From positions 92,546,254-92,610,253 of the forward strand of contig OX388343.1 of assembly GCA_947579665.1 (NCBI GenBank): a stretch of DNA of 64,000 bases, in the 5' to 3' direction. This DNA is from Sympetrum striolatum. Taxonomy: Eukaryota; Arthropoda; Insecta; Odonata; Libellulidae. Both the position numbers and the translations under genes were made by a program. The notes under the pieces are model-generated. The model saw only the letters and a list, made by a program, of their open reading frames with translations, did not search any database and had not been told where the DNA came from. Below, piece after piece: positions 23,054 through 36,940 of the stretch. Numbering within the stretch: position 1 is the first letter of the stretch; each line of letters begins with the position of its first letter.

Positions 23054-26000
23054 CTGTAACGAAGAAAAGATTTATTAGATTATATGTTCAAGAAACTTAA
23101 GGCATATGTAATAAACAAGATTCCAAGAAAAAATACAAAATAATTTCCAATATTTTTGTCATAAAGAATAATTGTGGATAGTAACGGGAAAAGGAGATTT
23201 CCTCAAAGTATCTAATAATATCCTGTCACGAAAACCAACGTTTCCGTTTTGATTATATATCATCAAAATAGATTCGTTCCCGTAAATTAACGCTTGTATC
23301 TGCTGGAGCTTCAATCCTACTTTCCGTAAACCAAGGGCTATCATCGTTAACCTACACCGAATTAATTTGCATACCGTAATTGGATAGTCAAAGAGGACAA
23401 AGTAAACGGATAGGATTGATTCCTTAAGTTCCGTTCCTCACTAATTAGAAGATCGCTCTCGATGGTTGAAAATAACCCACATCCAATGGCAATAAAACAC
23501 GAAGATGACACTTGAAATCTAAGGATACCAATTCTTTAGATATAAATTCTAATAAATTTGATTTATCATTTCCCAATCAAAAAAGACACGGATTATTAAT
23601 ATTTCATCATTCCGCATACATCCCGCTTCTCGACTTCAAATTTTTTTCGGAGGAATAGTTAACAACTAATATAAGAGTGATAATTCTTTATGCCAATCAA
23701 ATTTAGATTTATTAAACATAACATATTACTTGGTGGAACTAACATACTTATTGGATAACGTTCAAATAAGACAATCCTTGAATTATTTCATTCACTACAT
23801 ACATGATATTTAATAAAGTTTCAAGTTTGTAACTAAAACACGGGGGTAATTTGATATGCATCAATAATCTTTCCTATTTGTCATTTATTCAATTAAATTA
23901 TCCTTAATGTCTTATAGAGAATACTTTGCATCAGAATCAATTTACTTTAAAAAATAAAATCTTATGAATACGTGATATCATCAAGATTGTGATACGTTAA
24001 GTTTTTTGTCATAGTTTTGCAAATGCAAATAATAACCATTGTTAATGATTGTAATTAATTGTTGTTAATGTTGTATTAAGGGTTTTAGTCTTATTCGGCT
24101 TAATGACTAAGGATATTATTGCCATAGTGTTTCACACAGTTGCATTGTTATCGAAACTGATTAAAAAACAGTGAATTTTAATCTCTGGACTCGGAGATCC
24201 GTGTTGGAAATGCATCCACCAATCTCGTTTCCTTTTCAATCAACGAATTACATGGAAGTCCTTCTTATCCGGCATCATCTGCAGACGCCCATGTTTGGAA
24301 ACTATTCTTTCAACAAGCCATTCCCAACGCTCTCCTAATCTCCATATCGTGTGATCGCAGCTACGAAAAACCCCGCGACTCTTATAAGCTGCGGGAGAGC
24401 CATTCCGAAGCGGAATTTACAGCCAGAAGGATTTAAGGTCAACCACACAATAAAAATCCTCTCCACCGACTTATAAATTACCGCGAAAAAAAATAAACGC
24501 CTTTCCTCGCCGATATATACACGCGTTTCGCATCGGCTCGTATGCAGTTAATAAATCTGCCTTCGGAATACATCAGCGTTTTAACGGCGCATCAGAAAGT
24601 ATACCTTCCTTTGGCACCCAAAGCAAACCTTACCACCCAAAAATCCCAACGAGAGTCCCGCCCAGCCAACCTTTTTCCCCTCGAAAACTACTCCGTTCTC
24701 GTTCCAGGGCACCTTTTCCAAACCGCTCCGAGACAGGTAATAATAGCGTTCGGAGTAACAAGTTCTCTGTTATCGCATTTTGTTGAAACCGCTTATTACA
24801 GGGCGTACGGTACGGGTGGGCGGGGAGAGGGAAGGAATAATGAGTGGGGTGGAGCGAAGGATGGGGAATGGGAGAAGTGATAAAGGAGGAGAAGAGGGAG
24901 ACGATGATGATGATTGATGGGATGAGGGAAAGGAGTGGAAATCTAATCGGAAAAAGGAGGGGCGACTCTAAATGCTTTCCCCCGCTGGAGGACCCGCTAA
25001 GACTGTGCGCGCGTTCGCGAAGTAAAACATTACTGGTAGTCCCCTTTTCGCTACCTGAAAATTGTTGTTTGCTAAACATTATGCATTCGCATTCCTTCCT
25101 TACCTACGGGAGGAAGCGGGTCCACCCGCAGTTTTTATAATTTAAGTAAATAACGAAACGTTTCGTCTCATAAATATATATGCGACGCCTCGAGCGATAT
25201 TCGAAACCAGTTAAATTTCCATTACTAAGTGCGGTAACGATGAACAAGTCATAGAACGAATACAGGAGACTCTCAGAAAGATGATACGGCGAGAGATAAG
25301 GTAAAAGGAACATTGAATATAGTTGCAAATGGAATGAGATGGGATTGTATTTCGTAAACAAGTTCTGCGAAATAATTCAACGGAAATAACAGATGACTAA
25401 CTTGGGTTTAGAAGGAGAGACATTAAAAAAATTAACAAAACCAGCCAATTACATTTTATAAATAAATTTAGAATCCTTCGTAGCATATGTAAGCTAATAC
25501 CGTATGAATTTATAAACGAGGTCTCAAGTTAAATATAAAATAAACATTATTAAAAGAACAAGTCTGTTCTCCAATACATGTCAATTTCAAAACAAAGAGA
25601 AAAAGAATTCCAAATCGAGATCCAGACCAATAGGATATTTTTGATAATGGGATGATAGGATATTTATTACTGTGACAGTATTTTTTACTTCTTATTTGCA
25701 AAATCTCTTTCAAATAATTGCTTCCAAGATTTAATACCTACTTTTTAACAACGTAAAACAAAACGAAATAAAACTAGACATTATTTTGACTTCCATAAAA
25801 ACGATTTTGAAATTGGTTGGTGGCGGAACCGAGCTGCAGGAGAGCCACAAGTTGCTCGCGAGCCACCACTCAGCTACGCAGCTTTACCACGAATCCCTTT
25901 CCTCTGTGGGAACGACCCTAACCCAGCAGAAGCCGGACGAATCAAAGTGGACGTCTAAAACAAAGAAAGCATCGATATCCGTAGCAATGTCGCAGCGGAT

Positions 26001-26279
26001 ACAGAAACTCACGCGAGCAGAAGGATCGGAAAAAAACGTGGAGGGAGAGGAAAGAGATTAAGTGAGGAGGAAAGAGGGGAGATGATGAGTTGGATCGCGG
26101 AAAGGGAGGCGGGCAAAGAAAAATTGAGGAAAGAAAAGTAATGAGGAGAAAAAACGAGAGTGGACGTGGGTGGGGAACACCGGTCGGCACGTGAAGCACT
26201 CTCATTACGCCTTTGTTTCTTCCCCATTCCTCCAGTTTCCGATGGAGTTTTTTCGTCCATTGGATCCTTTGTTTACTTA
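23054..26279. other. Non-coding upstream stretch, presumably intron 1
   Basis: AT-rich, with a GC-richer, purine-rich plus-strand patch at about 24810-24970. No exon with the expected donor context (Arg-Leu-x-Gly ending in a phase-1 G) and no RNA gene was recognised. Confidence 0.6.
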
Positions 26280-26370
26280 GCCATTAGATGCAGAGCGTGG
26301 GGAGAGGCCCTCGGGGCGGAGGGCCGGCGACCGCCTAGGGACGCCACTCTAAAGGGGGCGGACGTGGCGA
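26280..26370. other. CpG-rich patch
   Basis: A short block with many CG and GGCG words (for example ggggcggagggccggcgacc) in otherwise AT-rich DNA. It has no coding signature and could be a regulatory element or a repeat remnant. Confidence 0.35.
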
Positions 26371-26663
26371 AAATATATTCATGGAATGTAAATGCGAGCG
26401 ATGACTGATTTTTAATTGAAATATTTACGAGAAAAATAATGAATGAAGTAATCTAATATTTCATACGTTAGTATCTCATTCCTATGAAACTCGTCGGAAT
26501 AACGAGAGAGAAAGAAGATATTAAAAAATATAAGAAAATATTAATATAATTCACCCGATTTAAGAAATTATTTCGAATTATATAGTTAATTCCGGAGTAA
26601 AACGGGAACTATTATTTCTGGTAACAAAAGTTTACTCCAGAATATTTTTATTAAATATTGTAT

Positions 26664-26704
26664 CCCTGAAGATGACTGTGGAGATAGCAGCCGAAACGTC
26701 GGAC
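26664..26704 (+). mobile_element. Retroelement 3' motif with hammerhead-like core (degenerate)
   Basis: The plus strand reads CTGAAGATGAC, a short imperfect hairpin (CTGT with GCAG), then CCGAAACGTCGG. CTGA-x-GA, stem, GAAA is the order of a hammerhead-ribozyme core, and such motifs occur in terminal repeats of Penelope-like elements. CTGAAGA and the unpaired bases make it degenerate. Confidence 0.4.
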
Positions 26705-28659
26705 CCGTTCCTGTCTGTAACTCGGTTGTAAACTCGAGAAAATTTCCTTTAAATATTATATTAATGGAGAATAATTATTAGCTAGAATATTCCGTCGTCA
26801 ATTCAGTATTTGTATAAAAAAGTTTTGTTTATAAAAAATTCTGACGTAAATATACCTTTGAGTTATATATTTTCATTTCTTCTACAATAGAGGGATTCAT
26901 TTACCAATAGAATCCGCTTTCCAAGAGACCACGGATAACCCGGAGTCTATTGTTGAAATACAGCTAAATAAATCTTGTATTCGAGGCATAAATTCCACTA
27001 AGAGATAAACTGGTGAACGAAAGGAAAATTGATACCAAGAGCAAACACGAAAAGATCTCCGCATCTCTGAGCACGGCCCAGGAGGCAACGGGGTTGAGGG
27101 GCATTTGTCGAGGAACCCCCCAATCTTCCGTGGGGTAAACTTAGAACCGAAGGGAAACCGGCATAACTACGGGAAATCCGAACTGAAAATTTTCCAACGT
27201 TTCCGGCCGAGTTCGACATCCGATATGAGTCCGATTTATGCGATAAGGATACAGGAAGCAGAGGAGAAAGTTATAGGTTTCGGGTAGCTCGAGTGCAGTT
27301 GTACCCTGGTGTTATTTCGTTGCGGGAAAAGTATGCTTTCGTGAGGAGGGGATGTACTGGAAAACCTCGATGCTATTCCCTTCGATTTTTCTCTTCCATT
27401 AACCAAAGGACATGAAATAAGGATTGCTGAGTTTTATAAAGGGAAATCTCGGTCAGTTTCCACCGTTTCTCATCAGCGATGCACTCAAACCGAAAACACG
27501 AGGGCCGCGTCTGGAATCAAACAATATCTTAACCTCATGAAAGTGATGTTTATATACAGAATAAAAGGATTTCGTCCAGGCTTTTAGAAGATTAAACTAA
27601 TGCGAAACCTAAAAAAAGAAACCCTTATTTATGAGGACATAAAATTCAGCTATTCACCATGGATAAAGATCGATAAACCAACATCAATATGATCAGGTAT
27701 AAACGTGTTGCAAACGTAATCAACAAGTTGAGGCTGGATTAAACGTAAATATTATTTCATGGCTATACATTTTCAAACTGGACTCAAGGCTACTGATTTG
27801 GGAAAATAAATTACTGCTCGAGGTATAGCTTCTTACCTGAACTAACAAAAAGTGAAATAGGAAAAGACTGACCCTGGTTTGAACGGACCACAATAACTAA
27901 GGCCAAGTATTCGGGAGATACGAATTAACATTTTTTTCCGGATTCCAGGGAATTCCTCGATACGAGTTTTTCATATGAAAAATATTCCGAGAACCGAAAA
28001 TAAGGCAAACCTGCGAGATATCACTTTTTGCTGATTTGAAATGTTTCCACCTTGGTAAACACAGGGTGGTTTATTCGACAGTGAATCTCACTATTTATGA
28101 TGGTAAATTAGGATTTAAATACACTTATCCTTATGTAAGTAGAGAAGTCCTGCATGAAGCATGCATCTATCCCTTAAATGAGTTATTTGGATGCATTAGC
28201 GATAGAATTTTTATCTCTCGCTCTCATAATTCCTTATGGAGAATATATATTTTAGGTATGCACTAAAGATTGTATGCATTAATTCAAAGAGATCTGCGTA
28301 GAAAAATAAAATGATCATTAGATATTTGTTTCTATTTTTAACTGATAAATGGCAAATGAGAAAAACGGATCAATTCAATCACAAGAAAGACTGTTAACAC
28401 CGATTCCCGTTTATGAAGTATGAGTATATAAAGCTTTGTAAGAGAGTAATTTCATTGATATGAAACACGTTGTCTATCAAAAAGTTCGAGTACCTTACGA
28501 GCTACAATATCTCATCGAAAGAAACAAATTGAGAAACACAAGCAATTCAGGAAAGCGCAATTTCGAGAGATCGCCCAATCCTCCATTATCTTTTAGAGTA
28601 CATAGCACTTCAAAGTTCATAAATAAAACGAGAATACAGCACACTGGGCACTGGGGAGT
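26705..28659. other. Non-coding stretch
   Basis: AT-rich with scattered short open frames and no recognised family on either strand. Confidence 0.55.
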
Positions 28660-29240
28660 CATCTGGAACAGGGTCTCATGACTCAGCGCCCCCTTCAGAC
28701 CCCCCCACAACACCCGCGCTCTTTCGCGCCCCCACCACGCGGGACCGATTCGACCGCAAACATCGGAGGAATCAAAAAATGTAAATTGCCGGTCACGAAG
28801 CAACAGAGTACATCCACGTTTGAGGAGGAGAAAATAAGAAAAGGCTGATATGTGGGAGGGGTAGCGGATGTTAAAGGATCACGGACGGGTCTGCCACGCC
28901 CCTTTGATTGCCCTCGAGAGAAGGCCCCTGGAGGCTTCGGTGGTTCGCCGGGTGGGCGATCCGGAGGGTGGGGAGGAATGGGACGGCGTGTAATTAGCAA
29001 AACCAACTTTCGGAGGCTCAAAATAAACGAGTGGAAGAGAAAAACGTTAATGTCCGTCCGAGGAAGCGAGTCCGGTCGTAATAGCGGGGGGAGTTGGGGG
29101 GAAACATGCACGGGGGGGATCCTCCTCCCTCTTGTTCTCCAACTAAAACCAACTTTGTATCTAGATTTCTCATGGCAGCGACCCCTGTCGAAAGACAGGA
29201 AGACGGCTCAACGACTTCATCGGAGGAAGAGACTCCATCT
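28660..29240. other. CpG-rich patch with overlapping open frames
   Basis: Runs of C on the plus strand near 28688-28745 and G-rich sequence near 28910-28985 and 29085-29120. Open frames of 100-140 codons overlap on both strands, but their Gly/Pro/Arg-rich translations look like composition effects. No known protein is recognised. Confidence 0.35.
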
Positions 29241-30599
29241 ACCCATGAAATCCACTCGGCTGTCTCAAAATGCATGATAACTTGGAAATCGTTCAATATT
29301 AGTATTTGTAGTGCGAAAACACAGCAATGGAAACTTTCAGAGGCAAAAGAGCAACGTTCAATTATTGAATTAAACAAAGCAGTGCAACTTCAAATATGGA
29401 TAAGTTAATCGACAACTTAGAAAAAAACTAACTAAAATTAGCTTTCGCCATTATACGGATCACACTTTGTTTTTGTTTACTTTTTAAAAAACAATTATTG
29501 TATTTAGCCTTTTCTGGTTTTTTACGGAATTATCACATCCGTTTTTATTTCCTCTTTATCATATTATAAACACTACTAAATGAAGAAAAAATATTAGTAA
29601 ACATCACTTCTACGACACAACACTCCGTGAGAGCTTCAAGGATTAGGATAGTATATTTCTCACAGCCATTTATTCTGATTTTCCGTACTTGTTAACTTCG
29701 GTTTCCAGATACGTCACATGCCAATCCATAATGAATGTAATTCAAATAAAGATGTGAGATCAAATGAAATCATTTTTGCGTTTCTTTAGTGCGTAAAAAC
29801 ATCAAGAAACGTTATGATTATAGATACATTAATTTCAGATTGGGTTTGCAGCCTTAATCAATGTTATACAGTATTGATGAGGCTATAAACATTTCTGGGC
29901 ACTAAGCAATTCAGATTTAAAAATGTTTCGGAGAAAATGATTTTTCTAGAACATATAAAATTATTGTACGAAAGGCAACCTAGAATATGTAAGCCAGTCT
30001 CCAAGAATATTTTCTGGTAAGGGAGTATAACAGAAAATCAGAAAGGAAATGTTCCGTCGATTTACTATAACTTTACAGTATCTATGAAACAATTTATCCT
30101 AAAATTCGTGGTAGGTTTCTATCATAGAAAATAATAAATTCGAGTTGGGACCTACATTGGAAAAAATAAACATTTTTTATGTAAATTGTAGACATCCAAT
30201 TCATTTTATCATTCTCTATAACTTCATAAATAGAATATGCTAACTTTTTAATCCTATTTTAGTCAATTATATTATACCTTAACAATTTACGAAATATATA
30301 GGTGATTTTGTTGGTATTCTAAAAATAATGAAATGGTAATTGTTCTAGAAGGCCCTTATCGTCCATATTGATGAGTATAACTTCGACAAAACGAATTCCA
30401 TGAAAATCCAAAAATTGAAATCCATTATCGACTTCGGCACAGTTTTTACTCCGCAGAATTCTTTGCCTTTATTTCAAATCGTCGCGGTGTATTTTTTTCC
30501 TTTTTCCCGATTGATTAATGCGGATTATATCCAAGTTATAATTTGGCAGCTCCGAATTTAAGCTGGAAATATTTGGGAGGCAAACTCCCCTTCCTTTAG
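29241..30599. other. Non-coding stretch
   Basis: AT-rich; I see nothing recognisable. Confidence 0.55.
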
Positions 30600-30609
30600 A
30601 ATGCCCCTG

Positions 30610-30720
30610 AAAAATAGAAAAAAGAGGGGGAAGAGGTAGTGAGGCAGGGGGCCAAAGGTGTGTCCCATGAGAGAGGAAGGGAGGGGGAGAGGATAAAGGG
30701 GGGAGGGGGAGGGAGGGGCG
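30610..30720 (+). repeat. G-rich polypurine tract with quadruplex potential
   Basis: The plus strand is almost entirely purine here. It ends in a block (30698-30718) of four G-runs of three or more separated by single A bases, which satisfies the usual G-quadruplex pattern. It lies in presumed intron 1, so on the template-identical plus strand relative to the minus-strand gene. Confidence 0.6.
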
Positions 30721-33700
30721 TCCAGGAATATGACATTTAACTTTTATGATTAATTTCCGGGGAGAAAGAGGCCGCAGTGGACGGATGAGTGAAAACGGTA
30801 ATTGGCTTTGCGAAGACTTTTTGTTCCCGGAGTCTGTTGATTTACAGCGGGGCTGCTTTAAACGTTCCTCTTAATCGGGGATTAATCACTTCGCTGGAAA
30901 AAAACTCTTTCTCCGCTACACTTGTGCATTAAATATCCGAGGCACACTCCGCAATTGCGGGGGGAAGCGAATGCATATTTTACGACGCATAAACTGGAAT
31001 GCCGATGTAGTCGTTATTTTAACTTCGGTTTTTCTCGATAGAGTAAAGCAACGGGGATCGTAAAGAAGTGCATCTCCCTCCCACTTGACTACCACTCATT
31101 TTTTCTAAAAGTTTAAATAAGAATTTTTTTCTGAAAAATAGATTTCAAGAAAATGAATTCTCTCCTCGTCGCAACGGATATTTTACGACTGTTACAATTC
31201 CAAATCCTTCCTAAGAAAGATTTACTTCGTAAAGGAGAAGTTTCACCAAGTAACGCTTTCGACTACTTTCTTTTAAATTATCACTTCAGATAAAACAAGA
31301 TATGTGTTCCGTATGAAAAATGTTATTGATTATCACACTACAGGCGATATAAACGCATTAATAAACAAGGGTAGCTAGAAGAAAGTGCGCTATTTACTCA
31401 AATTATCACTGACGATCGCCCTCATGAAACTACATTATTAAGGGAATCCAAACTGCGCGGCTAGTTCGCGAATTTCGAACGTGACTAAAATGGAACGTGT
31501 CACGAGAGAGATCGTGAGTTATTGGGTGCCGTGCAATGCTTTCTCCCAAATTAAGCGCCATTAAAAGAAAACATTAATAAATGGCATTACATTTGGGGAG
31601 AACACGTGTATCGCACGCGAACTGGCGAAATGCCACGCCCCCTTCGATATCGTGCAATCCAATCCTTTGTTCTCCCAACGCGAGTACGCACCAGCAGGAA
31701 ACATAAAACGACTGACAGTTACTTGTGCGAAAATGCAGCACAAAACGTGGTAGTTATTAAAATTAATTTTAGAATACCTCAAATTTAGAATGTGTGAAAA
31801 ATATCATCAACGAGTATTTCAGGTTCGGCATGAAAATGAAGAGAAATGATACTCCTCTTTATTTTCTTTCCTTTTATAGGAACGTATCTAAAAATTCCCC
31901 GTAGGAATAAGTTGCCTCGGTTTAGTCCCTTTTGCTATTGTCTTTCGGGCTGAAATTTCTTTATCATGAGAAAATGGAAAATTTCAGTTCAGAAAAGATA
32001 AAAAATTCTTCAGTAATACAAGCAGCGGTAGCGGGGTTGGAGATACATAAATCGTGGACCGCGCTGAGGAAGGAATTGGATTGGTGCGTGATCGTGGTTA
32101 AATCCGCACGTGGCCTCGTTCGATGACATGTGAACAGTTGACGACGAATGGATTGCCGGATCGAATCTCTCCGAGTGGACAAGAGTGACGGAAAGTGCCT
32201 CCATAAATTAATCTCGTCGGAGTGATGACCTAGAATTGATTGCGACATACTCAGATATTATCGACTGTCCTCCAAGATGCAAATCTCTTTTCCTACGCAG
32301 ACTGGAATTCCTGATTCCAATCCAACTCTTTTCAGCCTCCGAAGACGAATCGAGCTTTCGAAAAAAATTTTGGTGACGAAACGGATGATAACCACTCAAC
32401 ATCGTTCTGTCAGAAGGAAAATGAAGAAAATGAATTAAAATATAAGAATTCATTGAGTTGATCGAATAGAATTTCAAGATGATATATATATATATATTAT
32501 TTTGTATGCATATAGCGATCTGATGAAAGGAGTTCACGCCTTTCGTATTTCCATCAAAGTTACTGGTTCCCCAATGACGGTGAAAATCAAGACAAGTATA
32601 ATCAATCAAAACAAATTAGTTCAACCAAGAGGAAAACTGTATCTGACTGTCTACTTCGCATTTGGGAAACGTTAATTTGACCATCCTTACTAAGAGTTTC
32701 ATATTTAAATTCTAGAATTGTACGCTAGCGTGTTAATTCAATGAATGTATATGTATAGTCTTACAAAGTAAAAATGATAAAATTTAATTAAGGAAGATGA
32801 TTTTATATGCAAATATTTGCTTCGAGTGAGTGTGGCTTTTGCGTACATTTCTGGATTAAAATACAAATCATAGAAGTAGATTCAAGAAAGAAGTAAACTC
32901 CTCAGGGTTGACAAAACTATTATATCTCACCCAAACTAAACTCAAGAGCTCGGAAAATGCGCAAAAATTTAAAACGTTTCCATCACTTGCACAATTAAGT
33001 CTTTGAGACATAAAGCACCTGTCATGACGTTATTCGCTGGAATTTTTCCTCCGAAAGACGTGCATTAAAACAACAACTTGTTTATGATCAGTACGTAAAT
33101 CGAATTTCCATCAAATGAATCATTTCTACATTTCCTCCGAGGATAATCGAACTGCCCAACTCTTCCACTTAATGGCATTCCTCCAAAACGTTCCAGCTTT
33201 GTATTCCGGAAACACACGGAGAAAAAACTTTCAAATCGAGGTGAAAACAACATAATTCGATTACGGACAATTCTCGAAAAAAATTAAGATAAAAGAAAGT
33301 AGGCAAACATAAGCGTGTTTTAGCAACGCTCAAGTTTCGTCGGATGCTTTGCCAAATCGATCACTTCTCACCTTGCGAGATGGACCAAATTGTAAATATG
33401 TATTTACCTAATTAACCGCGGCGCGATAATTAGAATGTATTGCCATGGATATAAGAAAACAAAACCGTGGATTGCGTGATTCGCAAATGAAAAGGCCTCA
33501 CACAGAGTTAAATGAAAGTTTGGAAATTACAGCAGAAATTCCGCAGTACAATTTCAAAATGTGAGAGTTAAATTGATGGCAATTTCACACCGGAGTCAGC
33601 AAATTTTAGGCTTAAAATCTTCCCGTTTTCCAATATCGGTTATTAAATTGATATTTTCTGCCCAAAACTAACTAGTACACCCACAACTAATGTCACAGCT

Positions 33701-36000
33701 GTTTAGAGGGAATTAAAGACCAACAATCATCGTTTTATGAGTATACATCTATACGTTTTCAAAAATAACTATATATTTACTAGAGAACCATTAACAATAA
33801 GATAAAGTGTGCAACAGTACAAATGATTCGAAATACTGGGAATATGTTGACCCTCTGATAAACCGTCAGGTTATATGAACGTCATTTATTTGGTAGAATT
33901 ATATAACACATATAATACAGCATCATTTCACTAACTTTAGCTTTCTCCATAAACCTAGCCATCAATTTCCCCAAAACCATATTTCTAGGGAATAAAATCA
34001 GAATATTGAAACGCAATCCTCTTGTCCTATATTAGGTGATTGCGAAAGTGAGGTAAACCGGCGTAAAGGCTGAGGGGGCGTTTGCGTTGGAAACTGTAAA
34101 GAAAACTTCCCTCGATTCTTCAGGAGGATCATGTTACGGGAAAACAATTCTACTCGCAACGTGTAACTAGATCTACCCAGTACCACGCAGACGCAGAAAA
34201 GAAACGCTTTTACTACACCTACTGCAATAGATAAGCAACCATCACGAGAAGAGGAAATGCCATCTTCGAAAGTTTGCCGAAGTAATGAAATTTTAAGATA
34301 AAAACTCGGTTTTTCTCACTATAGGATCCAAAGCATGTCATAAACAGGAGGAATTCGTGCTTGTCTTCCAAGGCGAAAGGAAAGTCGTAGGAAAACAATC
34401 CTTTAAGAAGTAACATTTCCCTGTAACTTGTAAATGCCAACCATTATCTAAACGCAGCTCCATGGAAATAATCTGCGAGGGGAGAAAGAGATCATCGTAG
34501 ATAGCAATGAGGAAAGGGAAAAAGAATATCATAATCTCTTGCTTAAAACTGATCAAAACCAAGATAATCAAATGTAATATTTATCGAACGATAATCCGGT
34601 AGAATTATTCACTCTTTTCCTGAGGATCTTAACTTTGCCATCGACAGTTAAATGCCATTATGACAAATTTATGGGAAATTATCGACTTCTTGGAACAGAT
34701 CTTTCAGCTGCTATATACATATAACACACAGATATTCCTAGGTAGCATTTGGTTAAGAGTACTGCGAATATCAAGGCGAAAAAAACGTGAAAGAGAATGG
34801 TAGAGAGGCTTTGTTATCATTACACCCACAATTAAGTAATATAAATTATTCTTAAAAATAATCTTATCATGTCCTTTGCTTATGATTATCACAATATGAT
34901 GTAAAATTTTCATCGCTTAGAATCAATTAACAAATCCACCGCAAAGTTAGACAACAACTTTTCTCACCGACCTTGCGATTGTAATGTGATATTTGCGGAA
35001 CAACAAAAAATAAAAGTAGAAATTAATTGGCACTCTCTGTGTAGATTTAAATAGACTATAACGAAAAAGGGCCAAATCACACCAATGATTTAGCATTTCT
35101 TTACAAATGGAAATTTTCATAAGACTCAATCGGGATTTGCTCTCGTTCAGTGACGAAAGATCAAAATAAGGATTCTAAGCAGTTACACTACCAATTGCTT
35201 ATAATTTTGCCTTCCGATCCTAACGGAGGCGATTGATTCGAAATTATGGGGAACCGGTCGAGTTATTATCCGATACGACCAACATTATTCACGGCATATC
35301 AAAGGCAAACGAGAAAGCGATAACTTTCATCAAACTAATTCCTCCTTTCGCACTCAACGTCTCATTTGTATGGGCAAAGTCTATGGACGGTCAAAGTCAC
35401 ACTCCGGGGGTAAGGAGTTTCTCCAGCGACCACGCCGTCAGCTAAATATTTCACAAACTGTTTTGCGAATTCTCCCGTTTCTATTTCCAATGAAGTTTCT
35501 ATTTCCAATATGTTGAGAGAATCTAAAACTGATAGAGGGCACTGAGTGCCTTTTAACGGGACTTTATTCGTAGTTGTAGTTGATGTAATGCTGAAATTCA
35601 CTTTCATTAGAAATTTAGCGATACTCGGTCATTAGGGGTGCTTTCCTATAGTGAAAGTGGGCTCGAATCGATTCTAATCGTTCCGAAAAAGAGCGTTTTG
35701 TGGATGTTTCATTACTTCCACGTCGATAATGCTTGAAAGGTCGCATAAAAGTATTTTCTACTTTGAATTGGTAAGCTAATATGAGAGCCATTGACATCGC
35801 CGTGGTAAGAGAGAGCATGCTTCTTTATATCTATTAAGTAGGCATGAATATGAAAGGATATCTAGCAGTTTAATGACTCTTTTTTCCAATGGAGCTGTGA
35901 TTTGAGTTCGATATCCGATTCGATCAGAATCAGCGCATTCCTGATCCCTAGCTGAAGTATTTCATGTTTCTCAAAGTTTTCAGAGTTTTTATATATTAAA
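30721..36000. other. Non-coding stretch
   Basis: AT-rich, with a short (AT)n microsatellite at 32482-32497. Open frames of 60-130 codons on the minus strand (for example 32208-32609) have no recognisable motif. No exon or RNA gene is seen. Confidence 0.5.
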
Positions 36001-36020
36001 TAATATTTACATAGAAATAT

Positions 36021-36060
36021 ACACCTGATGATGACTAGACCGTAGTCGAAACCGGTCGTC
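36021..36060 (+). mobile_element. Retroelement 3' motif with a clear hammerhead-like core
   Basis: The plus strand has CTGATGA (36025-36031), one extra T, a perfect 5-bp hairpin GACTA/TAGTC with a five-base loop, then GAAA (36048-36051) and CCGGTCGTC. This matches the conserved core order of a hammerhead ribozyme apart from the extra T. I did not find the partner strands for stems I and III. Similar short motifs mark the ends of Penelope-like and related retroelements in arthropods. Confidence 0.45.
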
Positions 36061-36940
36061 TATAATAAATTTTCTGTGGAACTGAGACCAAGTTATTTCT
36101 TCTCCTTCCCATATATTTATTAAATATTCGATTGTAATATTTATTCAATTCACCTTGTAAAAATCAACAAAAAATCAATTCCTCTCCATAATTTAGCCTA
36201 TCGTGGTATCGAAAACATTAATTTCCCGCACCTCGGTTCGGGCAATGACATGGGCAAAAATGTCAGCATATGACCTATTGACATCTTCACCACTGAGCAG
36301 ATGAGAGGGAAGAGCTTTCGAGGAATTGAGAGACAAGAGAAAGTGCGTTCCAAATCCTCAACGAGGTTTCAACTGGAGCGCATATCAGTGAAATTACATC
36401 TTCCTCGCGTGGCCCTTCGAATCATATGTAGGCAACAAAGACGTGACTTCTAAGCATATCTTCGGAAATAAAGCAACCAGTATCTGGTGAAAGGTATGTA
36501 TAGTAGGAAAAATATTGTAAATAACCTCTTTAAATTATGACGTGGAATTCTTGTAAAATTCAAATTAAAACCCCTAAACTAGAAATTCTAAACCCATGCG
36601 ATGGGCTAATGATGTGAACTAATGAATTCAATCTTGAACAAAAACTAAGCAATTAATTAAGTAAGAATATATCTAACAATAAGAAGTAATCAACGTTGAT
36701 GATTTATTTACGTTGTTTGTGACAATTCATGTTTAATGGAGATTGAATCATATTTAATGCGGCATAAGATGCTTCAATGTTTACATTTTAGGTTTTAAAA
36801 ACTAACTATTCTTAGGAAACATTATTTGATGTCTTCCAACACGAGACAATCAACTACCTAAAAAAATCGATTGCTCAGGATGTTGAGTGGAATTCTTCGG
36901 AAATATACATCGACAAGGAATGGGTTAAGGTACTTTGCAC
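36061..36940. other. Non-coding stretch
   Basis: AT-rich; it may include the tail of the element bearing the motif at 36021-36060. Nothing else is seen. Confidence 0.5.

Noticed and set aside
25914..25945. Minus-strand FVRLLLG before G|GTTAGG
   Set aside because: An in-frame TGA sits directly before the Phe, so the exon would have to be only seven codons long with no acceptor seen.
28745..28803. Minus-strand reading FTFFDSSDVCGRIG followed by GT, resembling the RYK motif before exon A
   Set aside because: The donor GTCCCG is poor, the frame has no methionine back to an upstream stop, and the R-L order does not fit.
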